Shown: positions 11,952 to 21,966 of the stretch, piece after piece
Layout of the letters: each line of letters begins with the position of its first letter
Numbering within the stretch: position 1 is the first letter of the stretch
DNA from: Eutypella sp. D-1
Lineage: Eukaryota > Ascomycota > Sordariomycetes > Xylariales > Diatrypaceae
Reading direction: 5' to 3'
NCBI GenBank assembly: GCA_023313575.1
Contig: JAJTTP010000009.1
Coordinates: 1,240,001 to 1,304,000, forward strand
DNA length: 64,000 nucleotides
Translations under genes and position numbers: made by a program
Notes under the pieces: generated by a model
The model's database searches: none
The model's input: only the letters and a program-made list of their open reading frames with translations
Told to the model about the DNA's origin: nothing

Positions 11952-14312
11952 GATGGAGCTGTGTACGTACGTAGAGTTATAGGACGCAGGATATTGGAAT
12001 TATGAATCGCGACGGAACGTTTCCAAAATATACCTTTGGATGAAGAACGTAATCGTGTCACTTGTGTAAGATATGAGCTAACAGTAACCGGAGAGCGATA
12101 GCGGGACCACCGAACTCTGGATGGCACAATCCTTTAGGTAAAACGGTTGAACGATTCTTCTATATGTCCCCACCCGAACACCCCTTTGACAAAGCGATAA
12201 TCGTAATCCGTTGACTGGTAATTGACGAATAAGAAAGCAATTAGACGACATGTTCTGAGTTAATTCTACGTACTAAGTTTGGCTGACTAACAATTGATAG
12301 GGAGATAAAAGAATCCCCCCCAACCTTGAATGTTCGCACTTAGCTCTGGGCCTGCCCGTTTGATACAGACTGAAGACTAAGAGGCTCTATGTCATAACGG
12401 TCCAGACCCGGAGGCGTCTACCCAGGTATAAACTTACTCTTGTAGACACTCTAAGCTCAGGGTAAAAAGGGGGTAGACCCCTATCTGGGCTTGAAGCTGC
12501 TAAAAAGAAATCGAAGAAGTCAAGTAGAATCGAAACGATTTTACGCTTAATCGTTTCGCACTTGTAACAATAGTAATTGCTTGGCTTTTTTTTCCTTGAA
12601 CGTCGTTGCATTGTCGCATTGCGTTTCAGGCGACGATTCCGGGATCAACGGCCGAACCACCCGATTTCGGGCAAGGTGTCACCACCTCCAAACCTCCAGG
12701 GCACTGTGGGTAAGCCCGGGGTCTTGTCCGGTCCGGCCTCCGGTTGACTCACTCACCGTACATAATAAACACGAGAAGCACACGGGCCAGACAAGAACGC
12801 AGAAAATGTTTTTGACGAAGTAAAAAGGGGGAAAAAAAAGAGAAAAAAAGAAACCATTCGTGCATAGGGGAGATCTTGTTTCCGTTGTATTTGTGAAATC
12901 TGTTGTTGTCGGCAAACAATATTCTGGGTTCCTGTTTGCTCGGATCTCCACTACAGCGGCTGATCGTATCTACTTTATAGAGTAGCACCTAGGTAGTCAG
13001 TCAATCATACTGATTAGAGGTTACGTCTGGATGCCCACAATACGCGTAGTCTCCCTGCGCAGTAACAGAGTGGCTGGTTTATCGTCCTCTCATCAATAAG
13101 TTGCAAACTGGGTCTGAAACGCAGAAGGATATAACTAAGTCGCCGGAAAGCCTCCCGGTCGCACTTTGTGGCCGAATCGACCGGAAACTTGGTGAAATGC
13201 TGGCGGTTGATAGGTCATGGGTGGGAATCCCGGGACGTAGACGTTTACGTCCTCGTTTGCGCGACCGACGCAGGCGCTTTCTTATGGCTACGGACACAAT
13301 ACACATGTGCCCTCATTGCAGCCATCCTGTGGTTATCATGGCGCCGGTTCAAATGCGATGCGTGCGGAAGTTAATCTCAACTATACTTGTTATTTATCAT
13401 GTCAACTTACTACATAGTACTACCCGGGCCGCTGGTGTCCAGGTATATGTATATATTCGGTGAGTAGTAGTAATTACTTCTTACATAGATGATATGTTGA
13501 TCGACACGATACACGATAAACTCACAGTACGGGGTACCTACCTAGGTAGTCAATGGAAGGTTGGAATTCGTATGGAACACGTGCTCAGTTAATTTGGACT
13601 GTCACCATCTAGCCCATCATCTCATTAACCTCCGGCCATATCCACTGCAGCTTTCTAATGCCCACCTGGGTAAGATGTTCCGCTAAGATTCTTGGCCAGC
13701 ATGTCTTGTCGTTCGTGCCTCCCTAGACAGCAAGTATATATATATAATTTTCGTCGACTACTTTTAGTAGTATGTAGTTGAAACGAAGAGGCGCGACCCA
13801 TTTGCGAAATTAATCGTACTGGGCCTTCACCTAATACGATGCGGTATGGTATGGTGTTGAGGCGCAGCGGACATGATGAGAGCTCCACCAATTAAATCTG
13901 AGCCTGGAGGTTGATTTAAACCACCTGGACAACCTGGACACTTCCAGGGCTACCCGTGGAGCTCAATCCAGTTAGGCGGTTAGGTAGTACGGGCCATACA
14001 AACCATGTACACTCCGAAGATACGATACATGTACGAAAAAAAGGAAATACTTCACTTCAATACATAATAGATACGGAAGATAGAAGTACCCATGGACATG
14101 GTAATCAGGTACCCAAAGCCAATAACTACACCCTAGACTTGGTGGTAGATTAACCTCCCCCTACATACTCCGTACAGCAGTCCGGGGGGTGCAGCCGAGC
14201 GCCAATAGTCCATGCATCGGCGCTAAGATAAGTGTGTGCCAACTGCCCCCGGCCTAGCTCCTATTTTTTAGGGGCCTTATTTAAGGTTAACCAATCTGCC
14301 AAATGCCAAATC

Positions 14313-14334
14313 GGGGGGGGGGGGGGGGGGGGGG
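14313..14334 (+). repeat. Poly-G tract (22 G), followed by G-rich segment
   Basis: An uninterrupted run of 22 guanines, followed by GGGG runs to about 14370. It lies about 420 bp upstream of the start codon of the 14.75-kb gene and could fold as a G-quadruplex or be a length-variable microsatellite. Confidence 0.9.
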
Positions 14335-14399
14335 CTAAGGGGGGACGGAAGCTTGGGGGTGGGAAGGGAGGTGAGGCAGGTGTCATGACTCTGACAGTC

Positions 14400-14460
14400 A
14401 GCTGTTCGAACTGTTGGTTAGACTGTTCGGACTGTCCAGACTGTTCTTCTGGTCTGTTTA
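14400..14460 (+). repeat. Degenerate CTGTTCG/ACTGT repeat
   Basis: Five imperfect copies of an 8-10 bp unit (CTGTTCGAACTG, GACTGTTCGGACTGT, CAGACTGTTCT, GGTCTGTTT) are clustered between the G tract and the core promoter of the downstream gene. They could be clustered binding sites or slippage products. Confidence 0.5.
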
Positions 14461-14622
14461 ACTTGGGGTTGGGACCCAGTTTATTTATTATTTCATAGCT
14501 GCCTCCAAACTCCTTGTATTCCTGTCTTTATCACCCTTTTCACCCCTTCACCCCCTTGACCCGAACGATTAATCTCTATCAACACCACCGTGCATTCGTA
14601 CACTGCGTACCGTACAAACCCA

Positions 14623-14632
14623 TATATAAATA
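14623..14632 (+). promoter_or_regulatory. TATA-like box for the 14752 gene
   Basis: TATATAAATA, about 120 bp upstream of the ATG at 14752, followed by a pyrimidine-rich leader. This is a reasonable spacing for a fungal TATA promoter with a short 5' UTR. Confidence 0.45.
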
Positions 14633-14751
14633 ACTATTCCCCAAGTATTCTACTCCAGGGCGACGATATATCTGTATCGCTCCCTTGAACTTCTTCCCAA
14701 GCAACCCCATATACGACTCCGCACTTAAGGTTTCGTTCCAAAACCGCCATC

Positions 14752-15667
14752 ATGCCTGGTGTTCGTGAGTCATTCCCACCCCCCATCGCTCTAACATATC
14801 CAGCATCACTTGGGATACGATTGCCGCTGCCGACCAGGGTTCTTCATCCTCCTTCCGCCCTCACCTGCCAATTTTGATGATGATGTTTGACTTCCCGTTC
14901 CACGCCTTTCACGCGCGGACCGATCGTATCCCTTGGAATCCTTTGAAGCTGGGTCCCGCAAGTAGGAAGCTAACAAACATTTCTCCACGCAATAGCTCTT
15001 GGTGCCCTTGACAACCTCAAGGCCAAGCTCAAGGCTGCCTTCAAGAAGAAGTCCAAGAAGACGGACAAGAAGGGATCCGAGGCGACCAAGGCTGCCGACG
15101 ATAAGCCCGCTGAGACTTCAACTGCTGCTGCTGCTGCTGCTCCAGCTGCGGCGGCTACCGCTGCTTCTACTGAGGAGGCTCCTAAGGCTGAGCAAGCTCC
15201 TGCCCGTAAGTTTTTAGGCATCGATCGATATGCTGCCCTGCCAAATTAAGCTGGCATACTGTAGCCAATGCGCAAACGAATTGAGCTGAGCTGACCCGCC
15301 TTGCAGCAGCTGCCGGTGCCGAGACCTCTGAGGCCACCAAGACCGAGGAAGCTAAGCCCGAAGCTCGTAAGTGCTCCCCCAAATCGCATCATCCTGGCCA
15401 ATGTGGCATCTCAAAAGCCATCATTCATGTTCAGGACAGAACTATGATAAGACATCGATGAATGATGAGTGGATTTCTGCCCGTGCAGCATTTGAGGCTT
15501 TGCATCTGGTTAACTAACCATATTTTCATCTTGTAGCTGCTGCCTCCGAGCCCGCAAAGACCGAGCCCGTCACGCCCGCTGCCGCGCCTGCTGAGGCTGC
15601 CCCTGTCGAGACGGCTCCGGCCGCTACCGAGACCAAGGAGGAGCCGAAGCCGGCTACCACTGCCTAA
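14752..15667 (+). CDS. Small Ala/Pro/Lys/Glu-rich protein, unknown function
   Basis: Four exons: 14752..14764, 14996..15205, 15307..15366, 15537..15667, giving 137 aa. The protein starts MPGVPLGALDNLKAKLKAAF, a short amphipathic Lys-rich helix, then KKKSKKTDKK, then about 100 residues of Ala, Pro, Glu, Thr and Lys including a run of Ala. No folded domain, signal peptide or membrane segment is seen. All three introns are phase 1 and split a CC(N) proline codon as C|gt..ag|C, so exons 2 and 3 could be skipped without losing frame. Introns are 231, 101 and 170 bp. Small disordered proteins of this type are common and often abundant in fungi, but I do not recognise a named family. The start is supported by CGCCATCATG context and the upstream TATA-like box. 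Confidence 0.85.
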
Positions 15668-17442
15668 GGCCTAGAATACCATGTCTCATCTGTCACTTGA
15701 CAGTGACAGAGACAGCAACGTCTTCGGCGGTTCGACGAGACCATGGGCTCAGGAGGATTCTCTTTTGTTTTTTAATTGCTTTGGTGGATAGTACACGTTT
15801 GATCCAGGGCCGGGAGAGTTGGAGAGGTTGTTAGCTGGAGATATCCATAACGTTTTGAGATTCGCGAGAGATACCCAAGGAAGAAGATAATAAAGTTCCA
15901 ATCTGCTTGGTTGGCAGTTGATAGTTGAACCCGTGGACAATACCTAATTGTTGACTGAAATAATAATGAGCTAACTAACGTGTCTCGCGCTGGAAGTGAC
16001 CGAGAGCAATAACCTTTGTATTACATGATTACCTGCCTGGGCAGGTCTGTGACGTATTACTGAGCACATTGAGGTGACGCTTGTGCATATACGGTTAGCG
16101 CATCCTCAACCCGCTAACTCCCCAGTCTCAACCCCTCAATCCGAGGTTTGGCCGATATAGGGGCTCAGGGGTTTAACTTTAATTTCCATTTGGCATTCAC
16201 TTATGTGCATGGGAGCAGGCACCCGTAGATTTTCAGCTTCAATCCCACTCTTTGAAGCTAAGAAAGACCCCTAAGTTGGGTGAGGTTCAAGGGTTCATGC
16301 CACCATCTTTATCATGCCTTTGACATCTCATCCTTAATATGCAATACGAGACATACTTTTCTAACACTCTCGTGACCCATGCTTCGTTGACCTTAATCAC
16401 ATACACAGGATGCCTTGATGAAGAACTTCTTCAAATTATTTATCATACTCCAAAAATGCTGTCAAGAATGTTCATAAGAAGCAATGTGGTTGTCTCAGTA
16501 CAAGGTAAACCCCCAGCGTTACCCAAAGTCGCGGTGCTCGTCTTCAAGGTAGCCCAATACCTTCTCAACCTCCTCAACACTCTCCAAGAGAACAATTATT
16601 TCAAACTGTAGACCCTGAAGCACGCACAAACTCCAGACCTGGTGGTTTTCTATCACCACCGCCTGGTTCACAGCAGCGGTGCTTCGTTCACGTGGTGCCT
16701 CATACGCTCCTCGCTCTGGCGGTGTCCAGTGTGGCTAGCTAGTAGTCATCCTAGAAGCTGAGGCGGCTGAAAATGTCGATGCCGGCACTGTGAGAGTAGT
16801 GCATGACGTCTGTGTCGCCTTTGACTTGATAGGCAACACTCTTCCGTCCCCCCCTAGCTGTTAATCGCCAGCAATCGATATAATCGAATGGCTGTGGATG
16901 GACCTGCTTGTTGCAGACCAGCCAGATACGATTAGAAACTTCGTTGACGCCCGCTTGGGGTGGCGCTGCATTTATCTAATGCCATTCTCCATCTTCATAT
17001 GGTCAAAAGGTTTCAGCTACCAATAGCTACTAAGAGTAAAGCAGGCGAGGTATAGAGTACATTACCCTTCCAGTTACTATCAGGAGAATCTATGTACCTT
17101 AAAGGTCAACCCAGCTACTATAGGTGGATGTTATTCTTGCAGTGTTTTTCTCTGACAGCATGGTTGTGCTTACTTCCAATAGGAAGTGGCTTAGATTTTC
17201 TGACTAATTTACCCGGTTGAGAACAAATTTTTAGAGATTTGCGTGGTTGTACTTATCATGGCAATATTGTTCCTTAACTCCACACAACATTTAGTCTTTA
17301 ACCTGTTAAGTTAGAATGGTATGGGACCAGTAGTTCTGCCAGTGACTGAATATTTCATAAAATAGATACGGTCTGAAGCTATAATGGTTGGAGGCCCGTC
17401 CCCCCTCATCTCCTGAACTCTACCTTACAGGGAATTGCCATT
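15668..17442. other. Intergenic, convergent 3' ends
   Basis: Between the 14.75-kb gene (+) and the PTPA gene (-). The 16339-16611 (+) frame (90 codons) is the longest but has no recognised features. No element or RNA gene identified. Confidence 0.5.
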
Positions 17443-18881
17443 TCACCCGCTTGGCCTATCACTGGATTTCGTCCATGGGGCTGTTGTGTCACCAAATGGA
17501 GGCGGTGGCCTGGAAGCCGGAAAACTGGGCCCTGGTGGCCCTCGGGCATTTGGTATGCCCGTACCACCTGGAGGGGGCATCATCGAGCCTTGAGACCAAG
17601 GGGCTGCTGTGCCTGCAAACCCGCCTCCCCCGCCAGATGGTGCTGAGGCCGTCGTGGGTTGGTTGACCAGATGTATAGATTGCTGTGGGGTAGTCGCATT
17701 GGGGTCCTGCTCCCATGAGAACAACGAGCCGAAGGGGAAGTGCTGCACTACCGGGAATTTGGAAAGGACCTCGGCGTTGAACATCTTGATCATACCCTGC
17801 ACCCGGGTCAGTATATTGGTCGAGGGGGATTGACCTGATAGATGCGGCTTACCTTGTTGATCTTACCCCACCCGTCCTTAATGCCAGATATATCAAATAA
17901 GATGGGACTGTGCTCCCAGAAGGGGCCCTTCTTGACATCGTTGATAAACCCAATAGCAGAAAAGTACATGTTCCGTTTCCTCTCCTCATCGACATAGTCT
18001 GCCTTCACGACCAAGCTCGGCTTTGGGGCACGGAAAAGAGATCCTTCCAGAGGCATCGGCTCATCTTCGGTGATGGCACGGGTCAGCTGGGCCGAACCGT
18101 AAATGTACGGCTGAAAAGAGTGGTCGTCCAAGCCCCATACCCCGTGTGAACCAGCGGGCTCCAGCGTGTAAGTCAGGATAAGACGACGCACCACCCGCAA
18201 ATACGGCTCGAAGACGCCAAGTACGATGTTGCGCTCTATTTCACCATTTGGCCGGCCGTCCTGGAAAGCACCAAGCTTCCACAGGCAGCCTAAAAATGCC
18301 AAGAAACTCAGCTCGTGACCAGTGCCATAGTCGAGTCTCTGCGAGCTTCCGAACCCCCCGAGGAAGTAAGCTTTCAGCTCGTCCAGTGCAGTGTCACTGC
18401 GGTCGTTGCTTCCCGAGGCAAATTTTAGGACGGACTCGGGAAGGTATTCCTGTAGAAGACCAGGTATGCGCTCTTCCAGCAACTGATGCCACGAGCGGAA
18501 GCTTACATTTCCGAAGCGTCTCGGCCCGGGATGTGGTGGCGCCTCGTCGATGTAGGACTCGGCTTTAGCCAATAAATCCTGCAGCTTCCGAACAGATTCG
18601 ACCGGCCGTGTCTCGTATTCGGAGCCAATGTTGAATGTCTGGTACTTGTCCTTACCATCGTCACCTTTGATCTTCCGGGGGCACATGGCACGGTTCAGCT
18701 GCATAACAAACAGACCGATGTCCCTGTAAGCCTTGGAGGTCAGAAATTGGGGTACATCTGAGCCTTCGTTGATCATCTTGGCCGGTTTGATGAAACGGTG
18801 CGGCTTTGACGGGTCGAGAACTTCAAGCACCGGAAACGGCTGGGCCGGTTTGGTCTCCACCGAACCCTGTCCGGCTTCCAT
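17443..18881 (-). CDS. Serine/threonine protein phosphatase 2A activator (PTPA; peptidyl-prolyl isomerase)
   Basis: Two exons, complement(17443..17796, 17853..18881), 460 aa. The 56-bp intron (17797..17852, GTAAGC..CAG) joins WGKINK to [20 protein letters not shown], a conserved PTPA segment. Upstream, [42 protein letters not shown] and [20 protein letters not shown] are hallmark PTPA motifs. The family (yeast Rrd1/Rrd2) forms the active metal-loaded PP2A catalytic subunit and has prolyl isomerase activity. The C-terminal 80 residues are Pro/Gly-rich and probably disordered, a common extension in filamentous fungi and closer to the Rrd1-type long form. The first ATG is at 18881; the frame continues upstream only without an ATG. 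It is divergently arranged with the 19846 gene. Confidence 0.96.
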
Positions 18882-19845
18882 ATTGATAAGCAGAGTTCTC
18901 CCAGATAAATGACGAAGTATATGAGCCCGGTGGTGAAAGTAGAAGTAGAAGGCTTCGAAGCGGCCTTTGATGTTGAGATCTAGGTTTTCTGATGTTGTAG
19001 AAAACTTCAAGTATAGGTACCTAAGTAGTTTATTATTGAGGTGTCCAACTACGAGCCTGCGTAATATGATGGAGGACGAAGGGACTTTTAGGGCGGCTAC
19101 TTCTTACGATAGAAGTTACCTATGGAGAAGGTAGCATGTGCTGCTCGGTATCCAAGACCTTGGAAACCCTGAATGTAAGTAGGTAGGTTAGATACTTGTT
19201 GGATAACAAGTATCTCGCTGCCCCGCCATTTAGCAACATATATGAGGTAGCTACGGTACTACTTCGTGTATACATAACTACGTACTGCTTACTTCATTCT
19301 CAGTACCCCACCATGCTGGTTTTGTATCGATAAGACCGAACCTTGGAAGCTATCCCCCACATACAACACATACAAGGTATACATACCTACCTAAAGTATA
19401 TTGCATAACTCACAGGCGGGAACATAGCTATATGTACCTAGATGCCTACCTAGGTACCTAAAGAACTTCATTAGGTGGCTCCTGGTAAAGTTCTAGTCAG
19501 TGCCCCTCCAGAGCTGCCTGCGTTAGACGCATTGCAGCCCTGAAGATCCCAAATCCCGAAGCCACGGATACCTAATTCAACTAAATTAACACCCTAGATT
19601 AGGCGTGCATAGCACTGATGAAACACCCGACCTTTAAAGCTAACCTCGAGGGAACATTTCCTGTCGCGTAGCCAAGGACTCTCTAATCATCTAGTATTAT
19701 CCCAACTTATTACATGCACGCCCTTGTTGATCTCGATGATTAGCATAACAGAGAACCATAGAATATCTCATTTCGGCCGATAGCCCGACGTCTAGTCTTA
19801 TTATCTGCTTCACAGAAAATTCCAACCCGATTTCGCATCTTCAGT
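18882..19845. promoter_or_regulatory. Shared divergent intergenic region with CCTAGGTA motifs
   Basis: About 960 bp between the PTPA gene (-) and the 706-aa gene (+). It holds several TACCTA/TAGGTA elements (about 19012-19026, 19178-19188, 19383-19393, 19435-19460). No individual promoter element can be assigned. Confidence 0.4.
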
Positions 19846-21966
19846 ATGGTGCGTGCTCGAAGGAGAGTACCCCTCGAAGATCACGAATCGGTGCAGGAGA
19901 GTTCTGATGACAGTGACGAGAACGATGATGAGTATATTCCGAATGAACCTGTTAAGGTTCCGGCTAAGCAAAATGGAGCCGTTACCTTACGACCGCAAGA
20001 CCACAACCGCCCCCCTAAGAGAGCTCTTAGCTGTGAAATCAGCTTACAATCCCCTCGGGGTCTATCCAAACGGCAGAAGACAGGAAACGCGGTGCCTGGT
20101 ATACAGAAACGCGATCAATCCTTGACCCCTGCCTCTTTGTTGAAAATTGCACCCCCAACTGTCAGTGCAAACGAAGTCGGCAGTGAGAGCTCCGATTCTG
20201 GTTCAGAACGCGGTGTTTCAGACGAGATGGTGCATATGATAAATTTCATGCTGAAGCCACGGAACATGGAAGAGCATCAGTACTCACCCGAGGAGTCACC
20301 CACTGGGCAACTGCTGGAAGAGCAATCGCAGCGACAGATTGCTAGTGGTGGAAATCTTGCCGAAGGTACTAAAGCTGGAGTGCATGAGCCCCCTGATGGA
20401 CTTAACGGCATCGACAAGCCCCATGCTCAAGAAGAGACAGCCTGGCAGCGTGCAGACTCTTCATCACCTCATAACGACCACGGCGACCTCGTAGCTTCCG
20501 ATGCCGACCAAGGTACCAGTAGCCAGGGTTCAAGCGCGCTGGTAGATAACAGCCCTAATCTCAACGAAGACCATGTCAGTGTAGACGTACTAGCTGCTCC
20601 CTTGCAACAACCTCCGACAGGCCAACTTGACCCCTATGAAATTCCTTCTTCGCCATTATTGCCAACGGGTGTAGGGAAGTCTAGCACCGCTACTGAAACA
20701 AATCTTTCGCAGTGGAACTCACGTAACGGGACTGGACAGGGTGTGGCCCAATGCAGCAAGCCTAACCGACCCCGTGGTCATAAAGCCCGCCTCAGAGTTA
20801 GGAAACGGGATCGGATGACTAAGGAAACGACCGGAGCACTCTCTAGTATTCAGACAAACTTGACCGGATCTCATCGAAGAGTCCAGGTCGTCCAGGAGAC
20901 TGCCCCATCTACGAGATCTAGGCCAACTAGTCTCCCTAGCATTAGGGACGACATCTATGATCCACCTGGAGACGATGAAGATTACGAAGAATTCGACGGC
21001 AGCGTGTACCGGGATATTGGACACACCAACTTAATTGCCGAGGAAACCTTTTCTCGGGACGTCGAGATCTTCCGGAACCGTGATACTTTGCAGGGAGAAG
21101 AGCTTCCCGAGCTGTTTCGCGGCCCCCCCCAAGATGATACCATTTCCATACATCTGCAGCCCGATAGGATCAAGCAAGCTATGAAGCTCATGAGAGTGGG
21201 CGGCTGGACTGGTCTCAGCTCTGACTGGCCCGACATAACCTTAGATGTAGGAATGGCGGCAACAAAGCACACCCGACACATCATCCCGCTGCTGGAAAAG
21301 CTCAAGAGGCTGTATTTGGCATCGCCAAGAGCCCCGTACCTTCGAGACCAAAATGAGTTTCTAGCAGAGCACAGCCAAATGATAAGCTACTACGTTTCCC
21401 AAACGCAGCAGCGGATTGATTGTCTCTTAAGAGAGCGAACCCAGAGGCCGCCGCGGAACATGCCCACCACAAGCCAGTATGAGCAGAACAGCATGAATGT
21501 AGCAGAAGATATCGTGTCGTTTATTATTCCCATGATGCTACAAGTACTCAATTCGGCGTGGAAACTCGGTGGCGACACGCAAGGCTACACCCAGTTCACG
21601 GCAGCTGCTGTGGAGCTTCTCGGAAGGGGAACTGAGAGACTCGGTTTGCTGTACCAGAAGGCGTTACAACGATTCAACGAGGAAGAACCTCCCGGATCCC
21701 AGAGGGAGCGGGGAACCAGGGCAAAGCAGAGAGAAAATTTCCGCCCGCTGCTTAGTCACCTTATCGCTCAGATACGTCGGGCCCCTGACCTTCTCGCGAA
21801 GGAACGTGAGGAAGTGACGAAGAAACAAGAATATCCGAGACGGCAAGAAGAAGTCAGGGGGAAGCTGGAGCGAGATAAAGCAGAAAGACAACAGCGGATC
21901 AGGGAACAGAACCGGAGAGCGCTGCAGTCCCTTGCGGTCAGGACCAGGCCCCGGGACCCTTTCTAA
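19846..21966 (+). CDS. Unrecognised 706-aa protein, probably nuclear; disordered N-terminus, helical C-terminus
   Basis: Single exon, 706 codons from ATG 19846 to TAA 21964-21966. Residues 1-45 combine a basic start (MVRARRR) with an acidic Ser/Asp stretch (ESSDDSDENDDEYIPNEP). Residues about 45-350 are low-complexity and polar, with basic patches (KRALS, LSKRQK, RKRDR) that could be nuclear localisation signals. From about 440 the sequence looks folded and helical: IKQAMKLMRVGGWTGLSSDW, ITLDVGMAATKHTRHIIPLL, EDIVSFIIPMMLQVLNSAWK. It ends with about 60 charged residues, R/E/K/Q-rich, likely a coiled coil. No catalytic motif, zinc finger or membrane span is visible. The conserved-looking C-terminal core suggests a real chromatin or nuclear factor of unknown role. 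The uninterrupted frame argues strongly that it is coding. Confidence 0.85.
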   Translation: MVRARRRVPLEDHESVQESSDDSDENDDEYIPNEPVKVPAKQNGAVTLRPQDHNRPPKRALSCEISLQSPRGLSKRQKTGNAVPGIQKRDQSLTPASLLKIAPPTVSANEVGSESSDSGSERGVSDEMVHMINFMLKPRNMEEHQYSPEESPTGQLLEEQSQRQIASGGNLAEGTKAGVHEPPDGLNGIDKPHAQEETAWQRADSSSPHNDHGDLVASDADQGTSSQGSSALVDNSPNLNEDHVSVDVLAAPLQQPPTGQLDPYEIPSSPLLPTGVGKSSTATETNLSQWNSRNGTGQGVAQCSKPNRPRGHKARLRVRKRDRMTKETTGALSSIQTNLTGSHRRVQVVQETAPSTRSRPTSLPSIRDDIYDPPGDDEDYEEFDGSVYRDIGHTNLIAEETFSRDVEIFRNRDTLQGEELPELFRGPPQDDTISIHLQPDRIKQAMKLMRVGGWTGLSSDWPDITLDVGMAATKHTRHIIPLLEKLKRLYLASPRAPYLRDQNEFLAEHSQMISYYVSQTQQRIDCLLRERTQRPPRNMPTTSQYEQNSMNVAEDIVSFIIPMMLQVLNSAWKLGGDTQGYTQFTAAAVELLGRGTERLGLLYQKALQRFNEEEPPGSQRERGTRAKQRENFRPLLSHLIAQIRRAPDLLAKEREEVTKKQEYPRRQEEVRGKLERDKAERQQRIREQNRRALQSLAVRTRPRDPF

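Larger units (their letters stand above)
11952..14751. other. Intergenic, divergent promoters; long poly-G tract
   Basis: Upstream of both the histidine phosphatase (-) and the small Ala/Pro/Lys-rich gene (+). It contains TACCTAGGTAG motifs at about 12985 and 13535, a 22-G homopolymer at 14313-14334, and a degenerate ACTGTTCG-type repeat at 14400-14460. No supported gene. Confidence 0.6.

Noticed and set aside
16339..16611. 90-codon open frame on the plus strand
   Set aside because: No recognisable feature, no conserved composition, no supporting promoter or splice context.
18882..19010. 43-codon N-terminal extension of the PTPA protein
   Set aside because: It has no ATG; the first ATG, at 18881, is followed by the family's normal start region.
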